The position numbers and the translations under genes are program-made. A DNA stretch of 64,000 bases from Talpa occidentalis (lineage: Eukaryota > Chordata > Mammalia > Eulipotyphla > Talpidae): contig NW_023601212.1 in NCBI RefSeq assembly GCF_014898055.3, positions 35,266,329-35,330,328 of the forward strand. The letters run 5' to 3'. The notes beneath the pieces are model-generated. The model did no database searches, was not told the origin of the DNA, and was given only the letters and a program-made list of their open reading frames with translations. Positions 11,591-24,010 of this stretch are shown piece by piece; the first letter of the stretch is position 1, and the number at the start of each line of letters is the position of its first letter.

Positions 11591-11930
11591 TGGTTTAGAG
11601 AACACCTTGACATTTTCCTTTATTGCTTAACTCTGCATGTTTTTTGTATTATATTATAATTACAATTTGATGTGTTTATAGAATATTTGGTTGGACAAAG
11701 CATAAGTAAATCTGTAATTTTGTTTATCAGATGCCATTACTTACTTGCATAATAATAATAACAGGATGGAAGAGGTTATCTTTGAATGTGATTGTAATTT
11801 TCTCTTTTTAAACTAGTTTAAAAAATATTATTTCTACCCTATGTCTCTTTTGTAAGTGCTTGATATTTTTTTTTCCTGTTCTGTCCAGCTCTGAGTTTCT
11901 CTCTTCCCTTAGTTTTACAATACACCTATC
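11591..11930. other. AT-rich intergenic sequence, nothing recognised
   Basis: No gene or named repeat was seen between the tetranucleotide repeat and the short SINE. Confidence 0.45.
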
Positions 11931-12050
11931 GGGCCTCCTCTGGTGGCGCACCAGTTGAGCATGGGGTTGCGAGGCTGCCCGCAGCCTCTGCAGCGCCAGT
12001 TTGATACCCAGCCACCGGTGAGGGTCCCACAAAAATAAATAATAAATAAA
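11931..12050 (+). mobile_element. Head-only SINE (internal deletion)
   Basis: The tRNA-related head runs from GGGCCTCCTCTGGTGG through box B to GAGGGTCCCAC, then jumps directly to an AAATAAATAAATA tail. The whole CTGCTCCCCTCAGCAG body is missing. Direct repeats TACACCTATC / TACACCTGTC flank it, so it probably inserted in this short form. Confidence 0.85.
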
Positions 12051-12256
12051 TACACCTGTCAATTTCTCTGACTAATGGCATATGTTTTTATGATATTTAT
12101 TTGAAATCTTTCCTATTTCTACACTTAACATTTCCTTTTTGATTTGTAGTACTTCTTTTAGAGTCTGACCAAACCACATTACAAATATGGAAGACAAGGA
12201 TATGCATAGTGTTAGCATGATGCTGTAGTTATGTGATAGAGACCAATCCATTTTTC

Positions 12257-12957
12257 TTTTTTTTTATTTTTTTATTAGATAATAAATTTTATTGTTATAT
12301 TCCCCATCCAATTGCAGCCCCCCCCATTCTGACCCCAATCCCTCCCCTCCCGCCCCTGCCCCCCTAAAAGTGTCTCTGGTTCATAGTTTTTTGTTGATTT
12401 TGATTTTCACTTTCTTATAGTTATTCATTTTCCTGGTCCCTTATTTAAGTTTTCTAGATTCCTGCTATGAGTGAGACCATCCGGTATTTTTCTTTTTCTT
12501 TTTGGCTTATTTCGCTGAGCATAATCCCTTCCAGCGCCATCCATGTTGCTGCAAATTGCATGTGTTTATCTTTTTTGCATGGTATTGGAACAAGAACAGA
12601 CATATAGACCAATGGAATCGAATAGAAAATCCAGAAATAAACCCACAGATTTATGGTCAACTAATCTTTGACAAAGGAGCAATTGGAGCAAAGAAAGTTT
12701 GTTCAATAAATGGTGCTGGGAAAACTGGGTCGCTACATGCAAAAGAATGAAGCTTGACCACTACCTCACACCATACACAAAAATCAACTCAAAATGGATT
12801 AAAGAATTAGACATAAGACCTGAAACCATAAAATATATAGAAGGAAATATAGGCGAAACACTACGTGATTTGCACATCAAAGACATCTTTACAGACACAT
12901 CACCCAAAGCAGTGATAGTGAAGGCGAAGATAAACAGCTGGGACTACATCAAATTAA
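12257..12957 (-). mobile_element. 5'-inverted (twin-primed) L1 with clean target-site duplication
   Basis: 12257-12578 is a minus-strand L1 3' end. 12579-12957 is L1 ORF2 C-terminal sequence on the + strand (WYWNKNR.. to [13 protein letters not shown] codons). The whole is bounded by the 19-bp repeat AGAGACCAATCCATTTTTC at 12238-12256 and 12958-12976. The last few bases of the right copy may also match L1 by chance. Confidence 0.92.
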
Positions 12958-12976
12958 AGAGACCAATCCATTTTTC

Positions 12977-13555
12977 CAGTGAGTTATGGAGATACAATTC
13001 AAAGGACAACATATTAAATAAACAGCTATATATCGGTGGGTCCTAATTGTAGAATTATTGATTTTTTCCCTTCTTGTTAGTTCTGTCAAACGTTTGTTAT
13101 ACTTATGGGAGTTCCTTCTGTTTGTTTCATTTTTTCTACAAGCAGAAAAATTTAAACACACCTTTGTCTTTTCATAAAAAGTAACACATAATACTCCAAT
13201 CAGATTAAAAGTTACAGAAATGAAAGAAGAAAATCTAGGACACTAACTTCAGTTCATATAAAGTCAACATGGCTTAGAGGCATTATGATACTTTTTAATA
13301 TCCTTTGCTTTAGCAACTGAAAAAAGATTTACAATTTTAGGTGATTCTTACACAAAAACTTTGTGGCAGACAGATGGCTAATTTAACTTATGAGGAAAGG
13401 AAAACAGAGAAGTTGAAAGTACAACCTGAATTACTGAAGAAATAACAACTGTGGTTCTATTTTGTTTGTCTTTCATTCTTTTTAAGAAAAAATCTATGAA
13501 GTTATGCTTATAGCATGTATTTTTTTCTGATTTATTCAATCATTTATTGTTATTG
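12977..13555. other. Intergenic sequence, nothing recognised
   Basis: No gene or named repeat was seen. Confidence 0.45.
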
Positions 13556-14095
13556 AAATGTCATTATTCACATCCTTGCCACTGTTTTGACAATATAGGA
13601 TTTTCCCCCTCAGGAGTAATCACTGTAGTATTCCCACCACCAAACACCCACTAAAGTCAGCTGTGCTCTTTCCCCCATTCCTCAGTCTCTCCTCTTCTTC
13701 TCTCCCTCTGAAAACTGCAGATCTATGGTCAGTTTTCAAGGGTTGGTTTTACAGTTTGTCTTTGACGTTTTGTTTCATTTTATATATTCCACTTGTAAGT
13801 GATACCATCCAGTTTTTATCTTTCTCCTTCTGGCTTATTTCACTTAGCATTATCCCTTCCAGCTCCATCCATGTCTCTGTAGATGTCATGAGTTTATCTT
13901 TATTGGTCACTAAGTAGTGTTCCATTATATGCATATTTATGTGTGTACACACACACACACACACACATACACACACACACACACACCCCACATCTTCTTG
14001 ATCCATTTAGGTCAGGTTGATCCACTTAGTCATTTAGGTGGTTTCCGTATCTTGGCTATTGTAAATAGTGCTGATGCTTTCAGCATATCTTATCA
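13556..14095 (-). mobile_element. Old L1 3' end fragment
   Basis: Diverged minus-strand L1 3' UTR and ORF2 C-terminus. The + strand shows the ATTCCCACCACCA block, GGCTTATTTCACTTAGCAT and CATCTTCTTGATCC landmarks shared with the other L1s. A long CA repeat lies within it. Confidence 0.8.
13946..13986 (+). repeat. (CA)n microsatellite inside L1
   Basis: About 20 CA units with one TA interruption, at the ORF2 3' end of the old L1 fragment. Confidence 0.93.
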
Positions 14096-14343
14096 TTGCT
14101 TACTGAATGCTCTGCCCCTGGATGCTTTTCCTTATTCAACCTCAGAGGAGGAACACTGTGTACAATGATGTTTTGAGCCAATTGAAAGTTTCAGTAGTTT
14201 CTAATTTGGGAAATTCTGTCCAAATGCACTTAGCATTAATGCAAAAAGGGTGTAGCAGTCCTAATAGTAAAAAAAAAAAAAATAAAGAAAATCATTCTAT
14301 CTTGGTGTGGTTTTGTAGAGGAAATAGAAATACAGAAATACAG

Positions 14344-14353
14344 TGAGAGAGAG

Positions 14354-14391
<38 letters not shown>
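14344..14391 (+). repeat. (GA)n(GT)n compound microsatellite
   Basis: About six GA units followed by about 17 GT units without interruption. Confidence 0.93.
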
Positions 14392-14392
<1 letters not shown>

Positions 14393-15815
14393 TGGGAATG
14401 AAAATGGTTTTTCTCTTCTATTTAAAGCTTTTCCATTGTTTTCAAATTTTCCATTCTGGAAAATTGTTTTAAGGTAATAAAAATAACTTCATCATACTAT
14501 TGTCAATCTGAGAGAAAAATTATCAAGTTTTAATAAAATCAGGAAGACATTTACAGGAGAGTAGGTATCATAACCAGGGGGCAGTCCCAGGTGTGCACCA
14601 GCAGGATCAGGGCAGAAGGAAGCTTGGAAGGCACAGGCAGGGAACTGGTCTGAGTTTGTCATTTGTTGTTAAACTTTTTGGATTATTCTCAAGTTCATCT
14701 GCCATTGATTGGTGGGGAAACATCTCCAGATGGAAGGTTGCCAAGTGGGACCCTCCATGCTGAGTATTGTCATGATCAACTGATGACTCCTGTTTCTTTC
14801 TACTTACCCAATTTCTGTGTCACACTGTTTAATTTTTTTACCCAGCAGTCTCAACATGTCCATTAGAGATGGAATGTGTTTGCTTGTAGACAGGTTGCAT
14901 ACTACTTTCATCCCCCTAGAATTCTCACTAGAGAAGATTTACTATAATTAACACAGCTAGGAGTGAATTTACACACACAATAATGAAATTTAAAAGCAGT
15001 TCATATCTATTTATAACTTTCTATAATAGGCTTTTTCTACTCTGAAATATCTTTGTATAAATCACACTGCAGAAGGTTAAAGCATATTGTACCCAGTAAC
15101 TCAGGCAGTGGTAAAAAGATTAAGAGTTTGGTCAGTACATCTAAGCAGAGGAAGCAAGGACAGGTATTTGTCACCCAAAGGATTTAATTTCCTGACCTCT
15201 GTATCACTTAGAAGCAGAAAGGAACAAAATCTCCTTGCTAGACACGCTGTGAAGTTGCCATCCAAACAGCTTTCAGATGTGCAATCTCAATTGCTTTTTA
15301 AAGGAACATCCTGTCCAAATAATGATTATGTACTCCACATTCATCCTCATACTGGAAAAGGTTTAACATGACTCATTTATTTTCTTGGAAAAAAACTATC
15401 AACATCTCAATTTACATTAAGCTGAGATGAATAAAGATTTGTATTTTTGTAATACAAAGGAGTGCTAGTGGTGCAGATTTTACAATCAAACAGATTTAAC
15501 TATTTTTTTCTGCAGAATTAATAGCCTTTCAGACCAATTTTCCTCCCACATCTACAGCCTGAATTCTTATGTTCTCAATTGAATAAAGTTGCATTTAGGT
15601 GTCTACAAGATAATTGTGGCCATTGAAAACCATGGGCAATGTCCAAGTCTTCATTTTCTCATTAATCTTAAGATTTAACACCTCTTACCTGCCAAAGCAA
15701 AGAGGAAATTTCTAAGTATTTCCCAGACTTATCCTTCAGCAGACCAGATTTTTCATATTTGCTAAATTCAAACCATCTATCTTCTGAGATGTACTGGTTT
15801 ACCATGAAATCTGGT
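14392..15815. other. Intergenic sequence, nothing recognised
   Basis: A 94-codon ORF at 15087-15371 has no motif I recognise and no splice context. I regard it as chance. Confidence 0.45.
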
Positions 15816-15945
15816 TCATTTTTTTAAAAATAGTATTTTTATTTATTGAGGTTACATTGGTTTACAAACACTGTATATGATTCAGAGATATAGGCTCTTT
15901 CTTTCTGCATAACAAACAAACAAATAAACAAACAAACAAAAAACA
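15816..15945 (-). mobile_element. Short old L1 3' end
   Basis: The + strand reads TATTGAGGTTACATTGGTTT then ACAAACACTGTA, a typical antisense old-L1 3' UTR. It is followed by a short CAAA repeat. Confidence 0.55.
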
Positions 15946-16079
15946 AGATAGTTTCCTACCTCTGCAGCTTGCTGCTGACTAAGATTCTCCCAAGCATCAA
16001 TTTATAATGATGGCCCCCAGACTGTATGTTTTCCTCATATTCTCTTGTGTCTCATTGGAAGAACAGTGCTCTTCTTTCC

Positions 16080-16194
16080 CCACCTTATACAAATATCAGG
16101 GGAAGCGCCTCTAGAAAGCTGTCCATCTGAAGAAGTTTCTTTTTTGCAAATGTGCAAAGCTTCTTTGTTCTTTTCAAAGGGTAACCTTATTCTA
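16080..16194 (+). pseudogene. Possible relic of a caspase linker exon
   Basis: One frame reads ..ESCPSEEVSFLQMCK.., which resembles the caspase linker motif C-P-x-E-E/D-F-L-x-x-C as seen in the exon at 33713-33813. It ends near a good donor, TCTAG|GTAAGA, at 16194. The polypyrimidine tract upstream is weak and no other exon of a second caspase gene is nearby. It could be chance. Confidence 0.2.
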
Positions 16195-16373
16195 GGTAAG
16201 ATTTTGCTTGGGGAAAGCAAAAGGAACATGTTGGATGTAATTAGGAAGTTGCTAAAAATTTGTTTAATTTCTATGCCTTGAGAGTAATAGAAGAGTTAAA
16301 CAGCAGATAAGCACCCTGATGGGGAAAAAAAAAAAAAAAACAGTATGCTTTTATTTTCCTTTACTTTTTAAAA

Positions 16374-17240
16374 TTAATTAATTAATTAATTTTATTTAAA
16401 TATTTTATTTTATATAATTCTTACATCTTTTTTCATCTTTGCACAATGTATGCATTTTCATTTTGGTTATATTCCCCATACAATTGCATCTCCCCCCTTA
16501 TTTTGACTCTAGTCCTTCCTTTCCCTGGTCCTCCCTACCACCCCAATAGTGTGTCTCAGGTTTATAGTTGCTTATTGATTTTGATTTTTTACTTTGTATT
16601 GATTAGTCTTTTTCCTGGTCTCTTATTTAGGTTTTCTAAATTCCTACTATGAGTGAGACCATCCGGTATTTTTCTTTTTCTTTCTGACTTATTTCGCTGA
16701 GCATGATCCCTTCTAGCTCCATCCATGTTGCTGCCAACTGCATGTGTTTATCTTTTTAGATTGCTGAGTAACATTCCATTGTGTATATGTACCACATCTT
16801 CTTGATCCAGTCATCTTTTTTTGGGCATTTGGGTTGCTTCCATAGCTTAGCTATTGTAAATAGTGCTTCTATAAACACAGGGGAGCAGGTGCCCTTTGGG
16901 ATTACTGTTTCTGTGTCATTTGGGTAAATACCTAGGAGTGGAATTGCTGGGTCATATGGAAGCTCTATGTTTAGTAGTTCAAGAAATCTCCGCACAGTTC
17001 TCCATAGTGGTTGGACCAGTTTGCACTCCCACTAGCAGTGCACGAGAGTTCCTTTTTCTCCACAACCTCTCCAACATTTGTTGTTGCTAGTTTTTTTTTT
17101 TTTTTTTTTTTAATATGTGCCATTCTCACTGGTGTGAGATGGTATCTCATTGTAGTTTTGATTTGCATTTCCCTGATTACAAGTGATGTTGAACATTTTT
17201 TTCATAAGCCTGTTGGCCATTTGCATTTCTTCTTCAGATA
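16374..17240 (-). mobile_element. 5'-truncated L1 with target-site duplication
   Basis: Minus-strand L1 3' end of about 870 bp: tail and 3' UTR at left, then ORF2 C-terminal codons ([28 protein letters not shown]). Flanking repeats TTTTCCTTTACTTTTTAAA (16354-16372) and TTTTCCATTACTTTTTAAA (17241-17259) differ at one base. Confidence 0.92.
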
Positions 17241-17259
17241 TTTTCCATTACTTTTTAAA

Positions 17260-18690
17260 GAATCATGTGGGCAGTGCCATAAATGGTACGTCTTTACCCT
17301 CTCAAAGTGCTGATATTTGAGATATTGTCAGGAAAGATATGTTTTCAAAATTTTCATTATTCTTGCTAAGTTGATGAGAGCTGGAAAGAAGGAGGGAAAT
17401 AGTAATAATGATAAGGAAGAAGGAAATCATTCTCACAAGTAGCCTGGATTTGCTCTACATTTTTTTTCCCCCTAGGACGTTGAAGGTTCTGCTTCCTTTG
17501 GCTACTGAAGAATGGGGTATCCCTCTGGATTTTTGAAAGAAGATGGCCAAGTCCAAGTTAAGAAGGATCTGGATCTTTATTAATGAATTATGTTTCCTTT
17601 GTGTGTCTTCTCTGATTTCTCGATTGACCAAATTGGACTGACATCACCGTATTTTCATGGGAAGAGACCAAGGGAAATTTGTCGCTTTTGGAAAGGCTTA
17701 GAGGATTTACTCAGCATCCCTGGCAGATCCGGACTAGTTCTTATGAACTGAGGACTCTCTCTGAAGTGGAAATGTGGGTGCTGTATCTTTAAGGAGGAGT
17801 CAGATGACTCACCCAGGGAGACCTAGTTGAGGATTGCACACATTCCTATAAACACAGCTGCACAATTCTGTCAGCTTTAGAAAACAGGGAAATAGGAGTC
17901 CTCAGGAAGGAAAGCAAGGAAGGGGGTGGAATTCAGATGCTAGAAGATCCTTCTCATAGAACTCCAGAACCACAATGTGAAAGGGATGAATAATGTCTTC
18001 CCCCATATTCGCAACTTAGGACAATTTACTGTTTTTAGCCAATCGGGTCTTTGTTATTGAGTTACCAGGCAAGGATATAATCAACAACTTGTTGGAGGTC
18101 AGTATGCTGAATCACGAGATGGAAAAGGGTGGGGGGATGAAAAGAAACAGCGAGGGGCTTGCCTTGACCTCTGATCGACACTATCACTTGGAAATCAAAT
18201 AATTGGTCAAATATTCATCACCTACAGTGTGCCAGACTCACGTCTTACCATGCCCTTTCCATACTCTGTCAACTCACAGACCATTCAGTAGTCCAGGTTA
18301 ACACAGAAGCCCTTACTCTCAGATCCTAGCTCCTGGCCTCAGACCTGGGGCAAGATGTTCCATGTCCTTATACTTGCCACATGCCTCTCATGTCCCTTTT
18401 CCTGCTCAATGTTCTTTTTCCCATTTAAATATCTCCTATTTTCAAGTCTTGAAAATATTTCAAAGTCCTCATGTTGGAGTACTCAATAGCCTGGGGAGGG
18501 AAGGGGCCTATGACCACATTTTCATTAGCTACATTTGAGGAGGGAGAAGACATATCAGCCTTTCCTTTTAGTTTCCCAGTTACATTCCTTACACTTTTTT
18601 TTTTTTCCCTAATCTAACTCCTAAAGTGTGAGTCAAGCCTTTCAGTGATGGTGAAGTTAAAAGGCTAAATTGATGGTGTTACTGAACACA
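17260..18690. other. Intergenic sequence, nothing recognised
   Basis: No gene seen. A TGACTCA (AP-1-like) motif occurs near 17806, but nothing else marks this as a promoter. Confidence 0.45.
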
Positions 18691-19100
18691 AAAGATTCAT
18701 CTCTATTCATGAACCATGAAGATTCATGGCAAAGAGTTTTATTACTTGAATCAAGTAAGGGGACATCAGGATTGCTCTCAAAGCACTGTCTCCCTTCCTA
18801 AAGGAGTTAAGATTTTTATAGAATTATTGTTATTGGGGCAGGATGGAATGTCTGGAATCTTGACTGTGCAGTTGCAACATAGTTTCATAACCCATCATTT
18901 TTCTACAAGGGTCGTAATTCAGAAAATGGTGGCCAAACATCCCTTTGGGTGGGATTTTATTATGTAAATGGTTATTAATGGATCTGAGGTTATTTAGGTC
19001 ACCATGGGTCCTTTATATGCAAAGTGCTTTAGAGGGTTAATTACTTTGGGCCAGAATGGGTGTTCAACTCTTAATAAAATAGCTTTCAGTAGTTTTAAGG
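18690..19100. repeat. Unnamed dispersed repeat, copy 1
   Basis: Shares TTTTATTACTTG..CAAGTAAGG and CAGAAAATGGTGG blocks, in the same order, with 27190-28070. This suggests two copies of one old repeat, perhaps LTR-type. The family was not identified. Confidence 0.4.
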
Positions 19101-19677
19101 GTCTTTCCTAACTATGGTAGTTAGTTCTGTAAACTTTCCAGGGAATAGTGGTACTGTAGTAATGGCAAGGTTGGAAAGAAACAAACTGCCAAAGTTAAAT
19201 GTTTACCATCATCTAGTTTGGGAGTAATTGAATTTCACATAGGCTGAATGACAATTCACAGATTCAACACTGAGTATAGATGTCAGAAAGAAAGGAACCA
19301 TACTGTGATTTGAAAGAAGAGCAACAGTTACAATAGTTTAAGCCTTATACTTAACAAGATTTAACCTAACTTAACAGTTTAATCAACAATTTAATATCTT
19401 ACCATTAAAAATGACCAATTTTTATAATTCAAGGACAATTTATTTAAAGGGTTTTATAATATCTACTGCAGTGGGCAGGGACTTCTGATTTTTGTCCTCT
19501 GTAAATGAAATTATCTGTTGGCAAGAAGGTCAGGATTCTCTGGTAAGATCTGGAAATTGTATTTCAGGAGTCCCGCCTACAAATGGTCAGCCTTGTCTTC
19601 CTTTACAGCTTTTGAAGGTGGAGGTGGGAGTGTAGGAGTAAAGGGGCAGGTATAACCACATCATTTATATGCCAAAT
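19101..19677. other. Intergenic sequence, nothing recognised
   Basis: No gene or named repeat was seen. Confidence 0.45.
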
Positions 19678-19689
19678 TGAAATGCTTTT

Positions 19690-19965
19690 TTTTTTTTAAG
19701 ATTTATTTATTTATTTATACAAGTACTGGGTACAGTCAGAAGCGCGGGGGGATGAGAGAATTCACCAGAGCCAGAGCAGGGAGCAGAGCAGGCAGAAGGA
19801 CCAAAGCACACTGCTGAGGGGAGCAGCGGGCGGCAGGAGAGGTCTGCGCGCCATGTGGGACCCTCCTCAGGTGGCCAGGGAGCTGCCGGGAATCGAACCG
19901 GCGCTGCAGAGGCTGCGGGCAGATTCGCAACCCAGCGCTCAACCGCTGCACCACCGGGGAGGCCC
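19690..19965 (-). mobile_element. tRNA-derived SINE, young copy
   Basis: High-identity copy with perfect 12-bp duplications TGAAATGCTTTT (19678-19689 and 19966-19977). The CpG-rich body and box B (as GAATCGAACCGG on the + strand) are well preserved. Confidence 0.95.
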
Positions 19966-19977
19966 TGAAATGCTTTT

Positions 19978-20500
19978 GAGAGTGAAAATACATGCTAACC
20001 CAGGAGGACACAAGGACAAATGGTAAGTCAGGAAAAGGTTATCAATTCTTACAGAATGAAAATTGTGCCGGAACTGACATAATCAGAGTAAATAGGAAGA
20101 TCTCTTTGGATGAGACAGCCACCTAATATCCTACTATCGTTTCAGGTTTCCAGGGATAAATGTGCCAGCCTTGTCCTGGGCTCTGAAAGAGACTGCAGTT
20201 ATTACCCCAATGGCCATCTCTCAGTCATGAACAGTAACAGAATCTGCATTTGGTCCCATGTCAATCCAGCTTTAAGTCTGTATTTTCTTGTTTGTTTTCC
20301 TTCCAGTTCTCATCCAGATTGGCTTTTGCAAATATATTTTTTAAATTATTAGATTTTTCCCAAAAGCAAATAAGCGAAGTTATGGTTGCCTTGTCTGGTT
20401 GGTATACTTAAAAAGAATAAAATATTACCCTCTTCCTTACTCTGTTCTTTCAGTGTAGGAAGAAGGCTAGTTGACATAAGTTAAAACAATTCATCTTTTC
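19978..20500. other. Intergenic sequence, nothing recognised
   Basis: No gene or named repeat was seen. Confidence 0.45.
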
Positions 20501-20502
20501 AT

Positions 20503-20727
20503 TAGAAGATTTATTTATTTATGCATAGGAGAACTGGGGTATGAGCCAGAGGTGCAGAGGGTGAGAGGAGCGAGCTGAACAGGCAGATTTTACTGAAATA
20601 CACTGCTAAGGGTAGCAGTGGGTGAGACAGGCGAGGTCTGCTAAGCCATATGTGGTTTAGAGGTCCAACTCAGTCCTCAGTTGTGATAATGCTGAGACTT
20701 AAACCCTGCGCAATCAGGGAGATCTGA
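20503..20727 (-). mobile_element. Degenerate tRNA-derived SINE
   Basis: Recognisable GATTTATTTATTTATGCATA tail, AACAGGCAG and CACTGCTAAGGGTAGCAGTG core. The tRNA-related head is badly eroded and the copy looks old. Confidence 0.75.
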
Positions 20728-21300
20728 AACAAGTCATCTTAAGCCACAATAAGATGAAGTAAGATGGGATCTCTAAAACGCCAACCTATCAGCTCTGCAA
20801 CACTTAACAGTTGTGACGCTCGGTGACTCAGCAGCTGAATGTGTGTCCTCAGGAATGCAGTATGCTTTACAGTGTCATCTTGCTAGGAAGAGGCAGAACT
20901 CCCACCTAGCCCCTTCCCTTCCATGTTAAGTGAGAGTTGACAGCTGATTTCAGCACCATGATCCAACATGACACATACTTTGTTACAGATTATTATATTC
21001 TCATCATTTTCTGAATTGCATTCGAGGGTTTTAGAACCAAAGGAGAAAATAATAAAGGAACACTTGTGGTCATTTATAATTCACCTTCAAGTAATCTGAG
21101 AACTACTACTTCATTGACCTTGAGGTTTAATTTATAGTTTAGGATTGAGTTTGAAATGGAAAAAACACACAGCAGTGACAGCTTGAACTGAGCTTGTGCT
21201 GACTCCTAGCATGTCAGAAACCACCTCCTCCAGCACTGTTCTTGCCTTCAGGGTCCCAAGTATGGAAGGGAACATACCAAACTAATATATCCTGTGATCT
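20728..21300. other. Intergenic sequence, nothing recognised
   Basis: No gene or named repeat was seen. Confidence 0.45.
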
Positions 21301-21309
21301 CTTGACAAA

Positions 21310-21560
21310 TAATGGTGGCACTAACAAGATAATCTGTTAACACAGGGCTATCACCTCTATAGCCTGAGTTCAATCCCCAGCCAGGGAGTCAACCCAAATG
21401 GTGCAGCAGATGTCTCCTGTCTCACCCCCTGCCCCCCCTCAGCAGTGTATTTCAGTAGATCTGCCTGGTCTGCTCCCCACTCTGTCTCTGGTGAACCCTC
21501 ACCCCTCCGCCGCATCTCTGGCCTACACTCTGGTTCTTCAATGCAAAAAAAAAAAAAAAT
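21310..21560 (+). mobile_element. Diverged tRNA-derived SINE
   Basis: Core CCCCTCAGCAGTGTATTTCA, GATCTGCCTGGTCTGCTCCC and GTCTCTGGTGAACCCTC, then a long A run. The 5' head is diverged. Confidence 0.8.
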
Positions 21561-22125
21561 ATATATATCTAGTTTATCAGTTTAAAGTATTCCCCCCCTT
21601 GGTGGTATAAGTTTGCATGAAAGAAAGACAGTGGTGGAAAAATAATTCAGCTTCCCACTCAACTCTTGACAGGACACCTATAGGACACTGCCTTGGAGAC
21701 TTCACAGGAGAGACAGAGCCGATAAAGCTTCATTCACATACACTGCATTGGACTTGCTCTGCATAGCCCACTTACTTCCAGTCAGTCCTGACCCAGTTCA
21801 TGGGCCTCTCATATCAGTGACTGCATTTGTCCTTTCTCCATTTATCTGTCCCCTGGTTTGTCATGTATATTGCTTCAGCAGTGTAATAAGAAGGAAAACT
21901 GGCACCAGTAGGGCTTCATTTTAGTCATTGTGATGAATGTCAGTGAAAAGAGTGACTGTTGATTAAGAAAATCAAGAAACTGAGAGTTATTTCTGGAGGA
22001 ATTTTATCCATATATTAGGATAAATTGACCACTGCTTATCTATCTCCCCCACTTTATCTCACCTGAAGAATAAAGAAGGCCAAGTCAGACAAGGGAGCCC
22101 AACCATAATCCCTGGTCTTCTAATA
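21561..22125. other. Intergenic sequence, nothing recognised
   Basis: No gene or named repeat was seen. Confidence 0.45.
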
Positions 22126-23590
22126 TTATTACCATGGTAAGGCTTACTTTGCTTAACATAATCCCCTCCAGTTCCATCTAAATTGCCACAAGTGGCAAGA
22201 GCTTATCTTTTTCCATAGCTGAGTAGTATTTCATTGTATAGTGGTACCACATCTTTTTTTTTTTTTTAAGATTTATTTATTTATACAAGAACCTGTGTAC
22301 AGGCCAGATGTGTAGTAGGGTGAGAGGATTCACCAGAGGCAGAGCAGGGAACAGAACAGGCAAACTGACAAAATATACTGCTGAGGGGAGCAGGGGGAGA
22401 GACAGGAAAGTTCTGCCATGCCATGTGGGATTCTCGCCGGCCGGCCAGGATTGAACCAGCATTGCAGAGGCTGCAGATAGCTTCACAGTGCAGTGCTCAA
22501 CTGCCTGTGCCACAATGGAGGCCCCAATATACCACATTTTTCTAATCTACCCATCTCTCATTGGGCATTTAGGTTTTCATGGCTTTGCTATTGTAAATAG
22601 TGCTGCAATGAACATAGGAGTGCAGCTATCCCTTTGAATTAGTGTTTTTACATTTTTTGAGTAAATACAAGTGGAATTGCTGAATCATATGGTAGGTTTA
22701 ATTTTAACATTTTGAGAAATCTCTATACTTTTTTCCATAGGGCCTGGTCCAGTCTGCATTCCCACCAACAATATATGAGGATTCCTTTTTCTCCACTTTC
22801 TCACCAACACTGTTTCTGGTCTTTTTGATATGAGCTATTTTCACAGGTGTGAGGTGGTGTCTCACTATGGTTTAGATTTGCATTTCCCTCATGGTAAGTG
22901 ATGTTGAACATTTTTTCATGTGTGTGTTGACCATCTGTAGGTCTTCTTTGGTAAAATGTCTCTTTTGATCTTCTGCCCATTTTTTGATAGGGTTCTTCAT
23001 TTTCTTTTTCTTGAATTGTATGAGCTCTTTGTTGGTCTTGGGTTATTAGCCCCTTGTCAGATATATAATGCACAAATATTTTCTCCCATTCAGTAGGGTG
23101 TCTTTTTCATTTTAATTACAGTTTTTATAAACTTTGAGGTAAACTTTTAAATTTGATGCAGTCCCATTTATTTTTATTTGGTATAATTTTTCCTGCCATT
23201 GGAATTCAGTCCCCGAAGACATCACTGAAGCAAGTGTCATGGGGTGTTTTGCTTAAGTTTTTGCTTATATATCAATATTTTATGGGTTTCTGGTGTTACG
23301 TACAAGTGTTTGGTCCATTTTGAGTTAATTTTGTGTGTGTAGTGTGAGAATCAGGTTTAGCTACATTCTTTTACATGTGGCTGTTAGTTTCTCTAACACC
23401 ATTTGTTGAAAAGATTTGCCTTTTTCCATTGTATGCTCTGGGCTTTTTTGTCATAAATTAACTCATATAAGTGTGGGTTTATTGCTAGGTTGTCAATTCT
23501 GTTCTGTTGATCTCTTTGTTTGTTTAATTCCAATACCGTACCGTTATTTTGTCTTTCACAGTATATTTTTCACTAAAGCTATATTAATTT
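22126..23590 (-). mobile_element. Old L1 3' half, split by a SINE
   Basis: Minus-strand L1 from the 3' UTR/ORF2 end (left) into ORF2. Landmarks include the CATTTGGGTTG-like block, GGAATTGCTGAATCATATGG and TTTGCATTTCCCTCATG. Many indels; no useful reading frame remains. The SINE at 22254-22526 interrupts it. Confidence 0.85.
22254..22526 (-). mobile_element. tRNA-derived SINE in old L1
   Basis: T-rich tail at left and GGAGGCCCC head at right. The L1 sequence TACCACATYTTTT is found on both sides, as expected of a target-site duplication. Confidence 0.92.
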
Positions 23591-24010
23591 GTCATTTACA
23601 TAACTATTTCATTTTGGTAATACTTCATACCTCCATATGTGAACTTGGCTCACTTTTTCACTACCAAAAATCCAATACTAGTATCTTATCACCTTTCATC
23701 CCTACCCCTTTTTCCCCCATTGAGTTCTTCTGTTAACCATTATATATTTCACAGAGTCTACGTATTACTTTTTCTTTGCTTTGCCTGTCTGTTTCTTTTG
23801 ATCATTTATGTTTCAAAATGCATGAATACATCTGGTAACTTTCTTTTTCTGACTTACTTCACTTTGCATAATCACCTCAGGATCCAACCATCCTGCCTCA
23901 AAAAGCACTGTTTCATCATTTTTAATAGCTAAGTCATATTCCATTGATTGTATACGTATGTATGTGTTTATGTATGTGTGTGTATGTATATGTAAAACAA
24001 TGTTGTGATA
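23591..24010 (-). mobile_element. Another old L1 3' end
   Basis: The + strand shows ACTTACTTCACTTTGCATAA, ATCCAACCATCCTGCCTC and CATATTCCATTGATTGTAT, landmarks of an antisense L1 ORF2/3' UTR border, more diverged than the neighbours. It is followed by (TATG)n-like sequence. Confidence 0.65.
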
